In this document: positions 24,770 through 34,086 of the stretch, piece after piece | Layout: the number at the start of each line of letters is the position of its first letter | Position numbering within the stretch: position 1 is the first letter of the stretch | Assembly: GCF_014595975.1 (NCBI RefSeq) | Contig: NZ_JABWGQ010000060.1 | Span: forward strand, 236,131 to 300,130 | DNA: 64,000 nt | Direction: 5' to 3' | DNA from: Sphingopyxis sp. LK2115 | GTDB lineage: Bacteria; Pseudomonadota; Alphaproteobacteria; Sphingomonadales; Sphingomonadaceae | Program-made: the position numbers and the translations under genes | The notes under the pieces: model-generated | The model's input: the letters and a program-made list of their open reading frames with translations, nothing else | Told to the model about the DNA's origin: nothing | Databases searched by the model: none

Positions 24770-26448
24770 GCGGCGCGCTGCTGATCGAAGCGTGGAGCGA
24801 CACGCTGCTCGCCACCGCGCTGCTCGTCGTCGCGGTGCTGCTGGTCCGCAAGCCCTTCGCCCGCCATTTCGGCGCGCGGTTGACCTATGGCCTGTGGGCG
24901 ATTCCCGCGCTGCGGCTCGTGCTGCCGCCGCTCCCCTTTGCCGACCCGGTGGCCGCGCCCGTCGCGGTGCCGGTCGAGGCGGGGACGACGCTGGCGCTGC
25001 CCCTCGATGTCGCCGCGACGACCGACGCTGTGGCGCCTGTCTGGACATTGGCCGATGTCCTGCCGTGGCTTGTCGTGCCGTGGGCAGCGGGCATGATCGC
25101 GGTGATTGGCGCGGCAGTGCTGGCGCATCTGCGCTTTCGCGCCGCGGTGCTGAAGGATGCGGTCGAGCTCGAACCCGTCGGGTCGATCCGGCTGGTGATG
25201 ACCGATGCGGTCGATGGGCCGGTGGCGTTCGGGCTGTTGCAGCGCGTCGTCGCGGTGCCGCAGGATTTCTTTGCCCGCTATGCCGCCGAAGAGCGGGCGC
25301 TCGCGGTCGATCACGAGCTGTCGCATCACCGCCATGGCGATCTGTGGGCCAATGCCGCCGCGCTGGTGCTGCTTGCGTCGCAATGGTTCAATCCTTTTGC
25401 CTGGCGTGCGATCCGCGCCTTTCAGTTCGACCAGGAGGCGGCGTGCGATGCGCGCGTGCTGACGATGACGGACGATGCGGGGCGGCACGACCGCGCGGCC
25501 AATTATGCGACCGCGATCGTCAAGGCCGCGGTCGGCCCGCGGCTGGCGCTGGCGGCGCCCATGGCGGTTCACGACAATTTGCAGGAGAGGCTGACGATGT
25601 TGACGAAGCGGGATATTTCAAAGCGGCGCGGCGTCGCCGGCCGGTTGCTGATCGGCGGCGCGGCGCTGGCGGTGCTTGGCGCGACGGCGACGCTGGTTCC
25701 GTCAGGCATCGCCGCGGCGACGACACCGCCAGGCGATATTCCGGCGCCGCCCGCTCCCCCGGCTGCGTCCGATGCGCCGTCGGCGCCCGAAGCGCCGGCC
25801 GTGCCTGACGTGATGGTCTTTACCGGTATCGATGAGGATGTGCACGAAACGGTGTCGACATCCGACGACGGCAAGCGACGCGAGGTGCGCCGCATCGTGA
25901 TCCGCCATGACGATGACCGGGACGGCAAGGCGGCCGATGCGCCCGCCGATCGCAAGACCAGGGCGCAGCGGTTCGAGATCCGCATGCCGGGCAGCCTGTC
26001 GCGCGAAGATGTTCTGGCGACGCTGAAGGAGCAGGGCATCACCGGTGCGCGCGCCGAAGCGATCGCCGACAAGCTGGAAGCGAAGCGCAAGGAACGGCTC
26101 CACGCCGCGCTGGCGCCGATGCCTCCGATGCCTCCGATGCCTCCGGTCCCGCCGATTTCCTGGTCGGGTGACGGCAAGGCGATGATGCTTGGCAGGTGCC
26201 GTGATGGCAGCAAGGCCGCGCCGGTCGTCGACCGCAAGAGCAGCGAGGGCGGCACGCGCAACCATGTCGTCGTGCTGGGATGCGGCGAATCTGCCGAAGT
26301 CCGGGCGTTGCGCGTGTCGGCGCTGAAAAAGGCTCGCGAGGCGTTCGCCCAGGGCGAGCAGGCGCGCGGACTGTCGGACGAGCTGCGCGCCAAGGTGGCC
26401 GCCGACATCGACAAGGCGATCGCCGAAATCGAGAAATCCGGCGAATAG
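24766..26448 (+). CDS. BlaR1/MecR1-type M56 family membrane metallopeptidase
   Basis: 560 residues starting with GTG at 24766, overlapping the blaI stop. The N-terminal half has several membrane helices and the zinc-protease motif H-E-L-S-H followed by H-R-H-G-D. This matches peptidase family M56, which cleaves BlaI-type repressors after sensing an external signal. The C-terminal half lacks penicillin-binding SxxK/SxN/KTG motifs. Instead it has a proline/alanine linker and charged helical sequence (M-P-P repeats near residue 450). So it probably does not sense beta-lactams through an acylated PBP domain. The signal is unknown. Confidence 0.85.
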   Translation: MSGALLIEAWSDTLLATALLVVAVLLVRKPFARHFGARLTYGLWAIPALRLVLPPLPFADPVAAPVAVPVEAGTTLALPLDVAATTDAVAPVWTLADVLPWLVVPWAAGMIAVIGAAVLAHLRFRAAVLKDAVELEPVGSIRLVMTDAVDGPVAFGLLQRVVAVPQDFFARYAAEERALAVDHELSHHRHGDLWANAAALVLLASQWFNPFAWRAIRAFQFDQEAACDARVLTMTDDAGRHDRAANYATAIVKAAVGPRLALAAPMAVHDNLQERLTMLTKRDISKRRGVAGRLLIGGAALAVLGATATLVPSGIAAATTPPGDIPAPPAPPAASDAPSAPEAPAVPDVMVFTGIDEDVHETVSTSDDGKRREVRRIVIRHDDDRDGKAADAPADRKTRAQRFEIRMPGSLSREDVLATLKEQGITGARAEAIADKLEAKRKERLHAALAPMPPMPPMPPVPPISWSGDGKAMMLGRCRDGSKAAPVVDRKSSEGGTRNHVVVLGCGESAEVRALRVSALKKAREAFAQGEQARGLSDELRAKVAADIDKAIAEIEKSGE

Positions 26449-26722
26449 CGCCGGACCTGCTTCGACGCCGATCCTTGCTCCCCGGTGGGGTCGGCGACGG
26501 GGGCGGGGAAAGGGGGCGGCCGGTGCCGCTCCCTTTTTCATGCCGACAGCACGGGCGGGACGGCGGTTTCGGGGCGGGGAGCAGTCGTGGCGGCCGTTCC
26601 AGTCCCCCTGAAGGGCAGGGGCTTTCATTTGGTCATGGCCGCTTTGGGTCGAATGCTGCCATGATGTGAAATCATCGCCGCTGCCCCTTTCGTTCCTTCC
26701 GCTGCGATGCCACATTGAAGGC

Positions 26723-27643
26723 ATGAGCCGAGAGAAACCCTGGCCCGACAGCATCCGCGCCGGCGAGTGCGAGCAGCACGAGCCGCTGGTGCGCCGCGTG
26801 CTCGCGCCCAACCCGTCGCCCTATACCTTCACCGGAACGCAGACGTGGATCGTCGGGGCGGGGCGCGACGTCGCCGTGATCGACCCCGGCCCGACGGGCA
26901 GCGGGATGAGCGTCGGCGATCCGCCCGACGCCAATGGCCAGGGGCATGTCGATGCGATCCTGCGTGCCGTCGAGGGCCAGCGCGTCGTGGCGATCCTGTG
27001 CACCCACACCCACCGCGATCATTCGCCCGCCGCGGCGCCGCTGAAGGCCGCGACCGGCGCGCCGATCGTCGGCTGCGCGCCGCTCGCGCTGACCGACGAC
27101 GGGCCGCGCGCCGATTCGGCGTTCGACCCCGATTATGCGCCCGATCGCGTGCTGATGGACGGCGAACGGATCGCGGGCGACGGCTGGACTATCGAGGCGG
27201 TCGCGACGCCGGGGCACACGTCGAATCATCTCTGTTTCGCGCTGGTCGAAACCGGCGCGCTGTTCACCGGCGATCATGTCATGGCCTGGTCGACCAGCGT
27301 GGTGAGCCCGCCCGACGGCGACATGGCGGCCTATATGGCGAGCCTGTCAAAGCTTTATGAGCGAGACGACCGCGTCTATTATCCCGCGCACGGCCCCGCG
27401 GTGACCAAACCCAAACAGCTTGTCCGCGGGATGCTTGGCCACCGCAAGCAGCGCGAACGGCAGATATTGCGGGAACTCGAAAGGGGCACGCGCGTGATCC
27501 CCGACATGGTGAAACATATGTACAAGGGGCTGGACCCGCGGCTGACCGGCGCCGCCGGCCGTTCGGTGCTCGCGCACCTCATCGACCTCGAGGCACGCGG
27601 CCGCGTCGTGCGCGAGGACGAGTGCTGGAGGCTGGTCGCATGA
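26723..27643 (+). CDS. MBL-fold metallohydrolase (LACTB2-like)
   Basis: 306 residues from ATG 26723, with GAAGG just upstream; the frame stays open for 19 more codons without a good start site. The metal-binding motif reads T-H-T-H-R-D-H, followed later by T-P-G-H-T-S and G-D-H. A C-terminal winged-helix-like part follows (R-V-V-R-E-D-E-C-W). This combination resembles LACTB2-type hydrolases, some of which act on RNA, but the substrate here is not clear. It is translationally coupled (ATGA) to the next gene. Confidence 0.85.
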   Translation: MSREKPWPDSIRAGECEQHEPLVRRVLAPNPSPYTFTGTQTWIVGAGRDVAVIDPGPTGSGMSVGDPPDANGQGHVDAILRAVEGQRVVAILCTHTHRDHSPAAAPLKAATGAPIVGCAPLALTDDGPRADSAFDPDYAPDRVLMDGERIAGDGWTIEAVATPGHTSNHLCFALVETGALFTGDHVMAWSTSVVSPPDGDMAAYMASLSKLYERDDRVYYPAHGPAVTKPKQLVRGMLGHRKQRERQILRELERGTRVIPDMVKHMYKGLDPRLTGAAGRSVLAHLIDLEARGRVVREDECWRLVA

Positions 27644-28239
27644 GCCGGGGATTGTTCCGCGCCGCGATCGTCGTGGTGCTGGCGCTCGCGCTCTTCTTCG
27701 GCTGGCGCGCGTGGACCGAGTGGCGGCGCGGTTACGATCCGCAGACGGTCGTTGCCGCCAGCCTGGAGGGGCTGAAGGAGCAGAATGTCCTTGTTCCCTT
27801 TACCGCGCGCTATGTCGCGGTGGTGACGTCGACGCAGAGCCGGCTGGGGCTGAGCGCGAAAAAGACGCTCATCATGCCGGGGACGGTGCGCTACGAACTC
27901 GATCTCGGCCGCCTGGAACAGTCCGACCTTGAATGGGACGGTGCGACCAATGCGCTGACCGTGACGCTGCCGGCGCTGCGGCTTGCCGGGCCTGAAATCG
28001 ACATCGACGCGATCAGCGAATATCGCGACGGCGAAATCCTGCTGACCCTGACCGATGCCGAGGCCTCGCTCGACGCCGCGAATCGCAAGGCGGCGCAGGA
28101 GGAACTGATCCGGCAGGCACGCGGCGCAACGCCGATGCGCCTTGCCGAAGGCGCGGCGCGCGCCGCGATCGAGCAAAGCTTTGCCATGCCATTGAAGGCC
28201 GCGGGTATCGACGCCACGGTGACGGCGCGTTTCGAGTAG
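27640..28239 (+). CDS. Membrane-anchored DUF4230 family protein
   Basis: 199 residues from ATG 27640, which overlaps the preceding stop. There is one N-terminal transmembrane helix (A-I-V-V-V-L-A-L-A-L-F-F-G-W), then a soluble domain that is exposed outside the cytoplasm if the N-terminus is inside. The body (T-A-R-Y-V-A-V-V-T-S followed by G-T-V-R-Y-E-L-D-L) matches what I recall of DUF4230. No enzymatic function is known. It is convergent with the DUF1192 gene. Confidence 0.7.
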   Translation: MSRGLFRAAIVVVLALALFFGWRAWTEWRRGYDPQTVVAASLEGLKEQNVLVPFTARYVAVVTSTQSRLGLSAKKTLIMPGTVRYELDLGRLEQSDLEWDGATNALTVTLPALRLAGPEIDIDAISEYRDGEILLTLTDAEASLDAANRKAAQEELIRQARGATPMRLAEGAARAAIEQSFAMPLKAAGIDATVTARFE

Positions 28240-28258
28240 GAACTAACGGGTCCTGACC

Positions 28259-28456
28259 CTAGCTTTTGCGGAACAACGCCTCGGCCGCAGCTTTCTGGCT
28301 CGTCGCGGCGCGACGGTGAGCGCGGACGCGTTCGATTTCGGTTTCCAGCGTAGCGATGCGCGCGTCCAGCTCGTCCAGCGACAGCGGATCGAGCGGCTGG
28401 CGAATGAGCGCGGCCAATATATCGTCGCGGCGGCGCGGAAGCTCGTCGTCGTCCAT
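28259..28456 (-). CDS. DUF1192 family small protein
   Basis: 65 residues. ATG 28456 has AGGAGG at an ideal 6-base spacing. The ATG two codons upstream abuts the same site and is therefore unlikely. The sequence has the P-L-S-L-D-E-L-D-A-R-I-A-T-L-E-T-E-I core and a coiled-coil helix, as in DUF1192 proteins of alphaproteobacteria. The function is unknown. It is divergent from a quinone oxidoreductase, an arrangement that recurs in the class together with the TrcR/DUF1013 gene. Confidence 0.85.
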   Translation of the reverse strand: MDDDELPRRRDDILAALIRQPLDPLSLDELDARIATLETEIERVRAHRRAATSQKAAAEALFRKS

Positions 28457-28557
28457 GGCCATCCTCCTGAAATGATGCGCGACTGTTGACCCGTGTCGCC
28501 GCACTGTCAATAAGGCGCGTCAGGGGGTAGGGAACCGGGCCAGTGGGGGAATAAAGC

Positions 28558-29556
28558 GTGACCATCCTGCCAGCAGAAATGACCGCCGTTGCCATCAGTG
28601 CGCCGGGGGGGCCGGAAATGTTGCAGCCCGCGACGCGGCCGGTGCCGCAGCCCGGCGCGGGAGAGGTGCTGATCCGCGTCGCCGCTGCGGGGGTCAACCG
28701 CCCCGATGTGCTGCAGCGCATGGGCTTTTACCCGCCGCCGCCGGGCGCGTCGGACCTGCCGGGGCTGGAGGTTGCGGGCACGGTGGTTGCCGTCGGACCG
28801 GGGAGCGATCCCGAAATGCTGGGTCAGGCGGTGTGCGCGCTCGTGGCGGGCGGGGGCTATGCCGAGTTCTGCGTCGCGCCGACCGGAAGCTGTCTGCCGG
28901 TGCCACGGGGCTTTTCGATGGCCGAGGCCGCGGCGCTGCCCGAAACCGTCTTTACGGTGTGGCACAATCTGTTCGAGCGCGGCTATGTGCGGGAGGGTGA
29001 AACGGTACTGGTCCATGGCGGCACCAGCGGTATCGGCACGACCGCTATCGGCCTTTGCAACCTGTTCGGCGTCGAGGTGATCGTCACCTGCGGCAGCGCG
29101 GAAAAATGTGCGGCGGCGCGGGCCCTGGGCGCAACCCATGCGGTCGATTATTCCAGCGAGGATTATGTCGAGGCCGTCAAGACCGTTACCGGCGGGGCGG
29201 GGGTTCACGCCGTGCTCGACATGGTCGGCGGCGATTATGTGCCGCGCAACCTCGACTGCCTTGCCGACGACGGGCGCCATATATCCATCGCCTTTCAGCG
29301 CGGCGCCAGGGTCGAGATCGACATTTCGCAGGTGATGCGCCGCCGCCTGACGCTGACCGGATCGACGCTGCGCGCGCGCAGCGCGGAGTTCAAGGCGCTG
29401 CTCGCCGACGAGATCGGCCGCACACTGTGGCCGCGCCTTGCCGAAGGCGCGTGGAAGCCGGCAATGGACCAGAGCTTCCCGCTGACCGACGCAGCCGCCG
29501 CGCACGCGCGGATGCAGGCGGGCGCGCATGTCGGCAAGATCGTGCTTACGGTTTAG
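28558..29556 (+). CDS. NAD(P)H-quinone oxidoreductase (zinc-type alcohol dehydrogenase family)
   Basis: 332 residues from GTG 28558, preceded by GGGGGA; ATG 28579 is an alternative start seven codons in but lacks a ribosome site. This medium-chain reductase has a GroES-like N-terminus (A-A-A-G-V-N-R-P-D-V-L-Q-R) and no structural zinc cysteines. Its Rossmann motif is L-V-H-G-G-T-S-G-I-G. These fit zeta-crystallin/QorA-like or PIG3-like enzymes that reduce quinones with NADPH. Confidence 0.9.
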   Translation: MTILPAEMTAVAISAPGGPEMLQPATRPVPQPGAGEVLIRVAAAGVNRPDVLQRMGFYPPPPGASDLPGLEVAGTVVAVGPGSDPEMLGQAVCALVAGGGYAEFCVAPTGSCLPVPRGFSMAEAAALPETVFTVWHNLFERGYVREGETVLVHGGTSGIGTTAIGLCNLFGVEVIVTCGSAEKCAAARALGATHAVDYSSEDYVEAVKTVTGGAGVHAVLDMVGGDYVPRNLDCLADDGRHISIAFQRGARVEIDISQVMRRRLTLTGSTLRARSAEFKALLADEIGRTLWPRLAEGAWKPAMDQSFPLTDAAAAHARMQAGAHVGKIVLTV

Positions 29557-29715
29557 GATCAGGGGCCCAATCGGGCACGCCCGCCTGTGCAAGCGCAGGG
29601 CAGCCCCTGCCGCCCGCGGCGGGCCGTTTGCGACTGGCTGCGCGAGGACGTCGTTTGGCGCGCCATCGGCCTGAGCTTGCGCGCAACGCGAATAAGGTCT
29701 AAACCTCCGCCCGAC

Positions 29716-29737
29716 GGCCGCCCCGCGAGGGGCGGCC
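29716..29737 (+). terminator. Hairpin followed by T-rich tract
   Basis: GGCCGCCCC (29716-29724) pairs perfectly with GGGGCGGCC (29729-29737) around a GCGA loop, followed by CTTATTATTT. It lies between the quinone reductase and the DUF1013 gene, so it can terminate the former or act as an attenuator in the leader of the latter. The rest of the 211-base gap shows nothing else. Confidence 0.6.
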
Positions 29738-29767
29738 CTTATTATTTCCGCTTGGAGAGTTTCCGTC

Positions 29768-30436
29768 ATGGCCAATGCCAATCCGACCCCGCTGATGCCG
29801 CATGCGACCGCCGCCTGGCTGGTCGACAACACCGGGCTGACTTTCGGCCAGATTGCCGAATTTTGCGGCATTCACATCCTGGAAGTGCAGGCGATCGCCG
29901 ACGAGACCGCGGCGACCAAATATACCGGCCGCGATCCCGTGCGCGCGCACGAGCTGTCGATGGAAGAAATCGAAAAAGGGCAGAAAGACCCCAGTTACAA
30001 GCTCAAGATGAGCGCGCAGGCGCAGGACGTGATTCGCCGCACGCGCGGGCCGCGCTACACGCCGGTCAGCAAGCGGCAGGACAAGCCCGACGGCATCGCC
30101 TGGATCCTGAAGAACCATCCCGAAGTGTCCGACGGCGCGATCAGCAAGCTCATTGGCACGACGCGCAACACGATCGGCGCGATCCGCGACCGCAGCCACT
30201 GGAACAGCGCGAACATCGTGCCGAAAGATCCGGTGACGCTGGGCCTTTGCTCGCAGCGCGAACTCGACGCCGTCGTCGCCAAGGCCGCGAAGAAGGCGGG
30301 TATCAAGGCGCCCGAGGACAGCCGCCTCGAAGGTGACCGCGAAGCGCTGCTAGAAGAATTGCGCGCCGAACGCACCGCGGCGAATGAAGCGCGCGCTGCC
30401 GAAGTGGCGCAAACCGACGCCGACGACGAAGGCTGA
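29768..30436 (+). CDS. trcR: Cell-cycle transcriptional regulator TrcR (DUF1013)
   Basis: 222 residues. The sequence is a typical DUF1013 protein: helix-turn-helix-like T-F-G-Q-I-A-E-F-C-G-I-H near residue 25, Y-T-G-R-D-P-V around 57, then S-D-G-A-I-S-K-L-I-G-T-T-R-N-T-I. It ends in a charged tail. The family is nearly universal in alphaproteobacteria and is named for a regulator that works with RNA polymerase in Caulobacter cell-cycle control. GGAGAG precedes the ATG. The next gene begins 3 bases after its stop. Confidence 0.88.
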   Translation: MANANPTPLMPHATAAWLVDNTGLTFGQIAEFCGIHILEVQAIADETAATKYTGRDPVRAHELSMEEIEKGQKDPSYKLKMSAQAQDVIRRTRGPRYTPVSKRQDKPDGIAWILKNHPEVSDGAISKLIGTTRNTIGAIRDRSHWNSANIVPKDPVTLGLCSQRELDAVVAKAAKKAGIKAPEDSRLEGDREALLEELRAERTAANEARAAEVAQTDADDEG

Positions 30437-30439
30437 GGC

Positions 30440-31564
30440 ATGGCGGGGGCGGACGAGGACAATATCCCGGCGGCCACCGGCTCGCCGGACGCCTCGCTGA
30501 CCCAGGACGACAGCTTTACCGCAACGAGCCATGCGGGCCTGACCTATCCGTGGGGCAAGGCCGCGCCGGGCACGGGCGAGACGATCCGCATCGCCAACGG
30601 GATCAGCTGGGCGCGCATCCCGATGCCGGGATCGCTCGGCCATATCAACAGCTGGCTGCTCGACGACCATGACGGCGTGGCGGTGGTCGATACCGGCATC
30701 TGCCTGACTATGTGCTCGGACGCGTGGAAGGCGCTCTATGCGGGCGCGCTCAAGGATCGGCGCATCACGCGCGTCATCGGCACGCATCTGCACCCCGACC
30801 ATATCGGCCTGGCCGGCTGGATCGCCAAGAAGCAGGGCGTGAAGCTGTGGATGACGCGTGGCGAAATGCTCACCGCGCGGGCGATCGTTGCCGATTCGGC
30901 CGACAGTGCGCCCGAAGAGGCGCTGGCACAGTCGCGCGCCGCGGGCTGGGACGCAGCGGCGATCGAGGCGCAGCGCGGGCGCGGCTGGAACATGTTCCAG
31001 CGGATGATCTTCACCCTGCCGCGATCCTATGTGCGGATCGCGGACGGCGACCTTCTGGACATGGGGGCGCATCGCTGGCGGGTCGTCACGGGGTCGGGGC
31101 ACAGCCCCGAACATGCGTGCCTGTGGAACGAGACCGAAGGCGTGCTGATCTCGGGCGACCAGGTGTTGCCGCGGATCAGTTCGAACGTGTCGGTCAATAT
31201 CACCGAACCCGACGCCGATCCCTTGGGCGAATGGCTGGCGTCGATCGACAAGCTGCTGCGCATCATTCCCGCCGACGTCACTGTCTGTCCCGCGCATGGC
31301 GAGCCTTTCAAGGGGTTGCACGTCCGGCTGATGGCGCTGCGCGACGAACATCGGATGCGGCTCTATAATCTAGCCGAAGCGGCGGCGAAGGCGCCGATGC
31401 GCGCGGTCGACACCTTTCCGCTGCTATTCAATCGCCCGATCGGCGAGCATAATCGCGGCCTGGCGACCGGCGAGGCGCTCGCGCATCTCAAGCGGCTCGA
31501 GGTCGAGGGGCGGGTGAAGCGCGAGGATCGCGGCGGCGTGTGGTGGTATCACGGCGTGGCGTGA
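30440..31564 (+). CDS. MBL-fold metallohydrolase
   Basis: 374 residues. Metal ligands are visible in T-H-L-H-P-D-H, then S-G-H-S-P-E-H, a G-D-Q-V-L-P segment and C-P-A-H-G-E-P-F. The C-terminus has a winged-helix-like region (G-R-V-K-R-E-D-R-G-G-V-W-W-Y). It is a beta-lactamase-fold hydrolase with unknown substrate. It lies 3 bases after trcR, so it is probably cotranscribed. No signal peptide is visible. Confidence 0.85.
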   Translation: MAGADEDNIPAATGSPDASLTQDDSFTATSHAGLTYPWGKAAPGTGETIRIANGISWARIPMPGSLGHINSWLLDDHDGVAVVDTGICLTMCSDAWKALYAGALKDRRITRVIGTHLHPDHIGLAGWIAKKQGVKLWMTRGEMLTARAIVADSADSAPEEALAQSRAAGWDAAAIEAQRGRGWNMFQRMIFTLPRSYVRIADGDLLDMGAHRWRVVTGSGHSPEHACLWNETEGVLISGDQVLPRISSNVSVNITEPDADPLGEWLASIDKLLRIIPADVTVCPAHGEPFKGLHVRLMALRDEHRMRLYNLAEAAAKAPMRAVDTFPLLFNRPIGEHNRGLATGEALAHLKRLEVEGRVKREDRGGVWWYHGVA

Positions 31565-31570
31565 AACCGC

Positions 31571-32296
31571 TCAGGCGGCGTCGTGGAAAATCACGCCCAG
31601 CGCGTGCCGCCGTCCGGAACGGATTTCGCTGACCCCGTGGCGCATCGCGACGCGGTAATCGCCGCGCGACCCGCGCACCGGACGGACATGGACCGCAAAG
31701 ATCACGGCGTCGCCCTTCGCCAGCGGGACGACGACGGCGCGCGACTGCATCCGCGGCCGCGTTTCGGCGAGAATGAACTCGCCGCCGGTGAACTCCCCGC
31801 CCGGAGCCGACAGCAGCACCGCCACCTGCACGGGAAACACATGCTCGCCATATAAATCCTGGTGCAGGCAATTATAGTCGCCGGCGCCATAGCGCAGCAG
31901 CAGCGGCGTCGGCCGTCGCTGCCCCGCCGCGTGGCAGCGCGCGCGGAAATCGGCGTGGTCGGCGGGAAAGCGCGCGGGCAGCCCCATCCGTTCGTGCCAG
32001 CGGTTCGCGAGCGGCGCGAGCTGTGCATAGAGGCGGCGGCGCAGCGCGGCGACGAGCGGTGGCAGCGGATAGGCGAAATAACGATATTCGCCGCGGCCAA
32101 ACCCGTGGCGCACCATCTGGATGTGGCTGCGGAAGAGGGGCGGCGTGTCATAGCTGGCGGCGAGTGCGTCGCACTCGGCGTCGCCGAGCAGTCCCGGCAG
32201 CATCGCCCATCCGGCGCCGTCGAGCGCGGTTGCCGCGGCGTCCCAGTCGATCGCCGCGACGCGGGCGGCGATGTCGGTTTCGATTGCACTCGTCAT
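31571..32296 (-). CDS. 2-oxoglutarate/Fe(II)-dependent oxygenase
   Basis: 241 residues. The iron site is H-Q-D (in C-L-H-Q-D-L-Y-G-E-H) with the distal histidine in M-R-H-G-V-S. An arginine follows in S-G-R-R-H-A-L-G-V-I-F-H-D, suited to bind 2-oxoglutarate. The family hydroxylates small molecules or macromolecules; relatives annotated as DUF2086 are cytoplasmic. The substrate is unknown. The gene is convergent with the MBL protein, with 6 bases between stops. Confidence 0.85.
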   Translation of the reverse strand: MTSAIETDIAARVAAIDWDAAATALDGAGWAMLPGLLGDAECDALAASYDTPPLFRSHIQMVRHGFGRGEYRYFAYPLPPLVAALRRRLYAQLAPLANRWHERMGLPARFPADHADFRARCHAAGQRRPTPLLLRYGAGDYNCLHQDLYGEHVFPVQVAVLLSAPGGEFTGGEFILAETRPRMQSRAVVVPLAKGDAVIFAVHVRPVRGSRGDYRVAMRHGVSEIRSGRRHALGVIFHDAA

Positions 32297-32362
32297 TCGC
32301 GTGCCGTGGCTTGTGCGCGGCGACGATGCGCCCCGTTTCTTGCGGTCAAAACCGCCGCCGGA

Positions 32363-32638
32363 TCAATCGCCGCGCCGCATGATCCAGCTGAACGCCATGG
32401 CGTTGAACAGCGTGTATAGGCCATAGAGGATCGCGGCGGTGACGGCGCTGCGCGTCGCGATCGCCAGCGCACCGACGAGCAGCAGAAACTCAAACACATA
32501 GGTTGCGTGCGGTCCGACCTTGTCGGCGAGCGGACGGACCATCTGCTGCACCAGCGGATCGTCGCATTCCATGAAGGCGCGGTGCATAGCGAAATTGCCG
32601 ACCCCGGCGCAGAAAATGGCGATGATGGCAATCAGCAT
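32363..32638 (-). CDS. Small membrane protein of unknown function
   Basis: 91 residues with an N-terminal hydrophobic helix and two further helices (about 45-63 and 66-86), so probably three membrane passes. The sequence M-E-C-D-D-P-L-V-Q-Q-M-V-R-P-L in the first loop is the only distinctive segment. I do not recognise a family. It has 66 bases between its stop and the start of the oxygenase on the same strand, and is divergent from the DUF481 protein gene. Confidence 0.6.
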   Translation of the reverse strand: MLIAIIAIFCAGVGNFAMHRAFMECDDPLVQQMVRPLADKVGPHATYVFEFLLLVGALAIATRSAVTAAILYGLYTLFNAMAFSWIMRRGD

Positions 32639-32766
32639 AGGATTGCAGATGGGGTGTCGGGGGTGGAAATGCCAGCGGATTTCGGCCTATGAACGGCGTG
32701 GTGCAGGCGTGCCGATCCGCCTGTCGCTCGAAACGCCACCTCTCTCCCCGGCGAAGGGCCTGTTGG

Positions 32767-33936
32767 ATGACCTTATTTTCGCGCCACGCCGCCATCGTCC
32801 TGCTCGTCGCGGGCGCTGCCACGCCAGCCCTTGCCGCCCCCGCCGCGCCGACTGTCTCGCCGCTGATCGTTCCGGCGATGGTTCCTTCGTTGCTGTCCGA
32901 AACCACCCCGCTGCCGCTGCCCGACCCGGTGCGCGCGATGATCGCGGCCGCGATCGACAGCGGGCAAAAACGCGACATCGACACCGTCGTGTCGCTGGCG
33001 AAGGCAACCAATCCGCGCTCGATCGGCGACATCGACGCGATGATCGCGGCGGCGAAGGCCGTGCGCGAGGGCGGCGAACAAGCCGACCCGGTCGGCCAGA
33101 TGCTCGCCGCGGCGATGGCGAGCAAGAAGGATGCCGATGTCGAGGCGGTGGGCAAGCTCGCCAGGACGACGCTGCCCGATCAGGCCGCGGCGATTGACGC
33201 GCTGCTTGCCCAATATCGCGCCGATCGCGCGGCGGAGAAGGCAGCCGAAGCCGCGGCGGCGCGGGCGAAGCTCGCGCAGGCGAAATTCTGGCAGAACTGG
33301 AAGGGCGAGGGGCAAATCGGCGCCTCCTACAGCACGGGCAACACCAAATCATCGGGGCTCAGCCTGGGCATTGCCCTGACGCGCAAGGGGCTGCACTGGG
33401 ACCAGCGGTTTCGCGCGCAGGCCGATTATCAGCGGACGAACGGTCGCACGTCGGTCGAACGCTATCTGGTCGAATATGAACCGCAGATCGAGGTCAGCGA
33501 GAGCGCCTTCGCTTATGGCCTCGGCCGCTGGGAACGCGACCGCATCCTGGGGTTCGGCGCGCGCTGGAACGCCTCGGCCGGGCTGGGCTACAAATTGATC
33601 GCCGACAAGAAAATGGCGCTGAGCGTCAAGGCGGGGCCGGCGTGGCGCGACACTGATTATATTCCCGGCCGCGGTATCGACGACAGCGAACTCACCGGGC
33701 TTGCGGGGCTCGATTTCGGCTGGCAAGTGTCGCCGACCTTGCGCCTGACGCAGCTTGCCTCGACGATCGTCGGAGGGCGCAATACCTCGACGAGCGCGCT
33801 GACCGCGCTCAACGCCAAGCTGACCGGCGCCTTGTCGGCACGCTTTTCCTATTCGGCCGAAATCGACAGCGACCCGCCGCCGGGGGTCGAAACGGTCGAC
33901 ACGATGACGCGCTTCACCCTGGTTTACGGGTTTTAG
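32767..33936 (+). CDS. DUF481 outer-membrane beta-barrel protein
   Basis: 389 residues from ATG 32767, which begins a signal peptide (A-I-V-L-L-V-A-G-A-A-T-P-A-L-A-A); 26 upstream codons in frame are rejected. A helical alanine-rich periplasmic part (about 60-180, coiled-coil-like) is followed by a barrel-like C-terminal half starting at G-E-G-Q-I-G-A-S-Y-S-T-G-N-T-K-S-S-G. It has alternating strands and a terminal Phe, as in DUF481 (YdiY-like salt-induced) proteins. Function is not established. Confidence 0.85.
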   Translation: MTLFSRHAAIVLLVAGAATPALAAPAAPTVSPLIVPAMVPSLLSETTPLPLPDPVRAMIAAAIDSGQKRDIDTVVSLAKATNPRSIGDIDAMIAAAKAVREGGEQADPVGQMLAAAMASKKDADVEAVGKLARTTLPDQAAAIDALLAQYRADRAAEKAAEAAAARAKLAQAKFWQNWKGEGQIGASYSTGNTKSSGLSLGIALTRKGLHWDQRFRAQADYQRTNGRTSVERYLVEYEPQIEVSESAFAYGLGRWERDRILGFGARWNASAGLGYKLIADKKMALSVKAGPAWRDTDYIPGRGIDDSELTGLAGLDFGWQVSPTLRLTQLASTIVGGRNTSTSALTALNAKLTGALSARFSYSAEIDSDPPPGVETVDTMTRFTLVYGF

Positions 33937-34036
33937 CGCGGCGCGCGTTTGATCAGAGCCATTTGCCCGTTCGTTTCCCGACTTCGCCCGACACGAATGG
34001 AATTGAAGCGTTGCCGATCTGGCGCACGGCGAGAAA

Positions 34037-34050
34037 CCGGCGTTCGCCGG
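34037..34050. terminator. Short GC hairpin between convergent genes
   Basis: CCGGCG (34037-34042) and CGCCGG (34045-34050) pair around TT, extended by flanking A/T bases and followed by a few Ts. It lies between the ends of the DUF481 and VOC genes, so it could terminate both. The stem is only 6 bp. Confidence 0.35.
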
Positions 34051-34086
34051 AACAAGGTTTTGGCGGGGGCTGTTATCGCATCCTGC

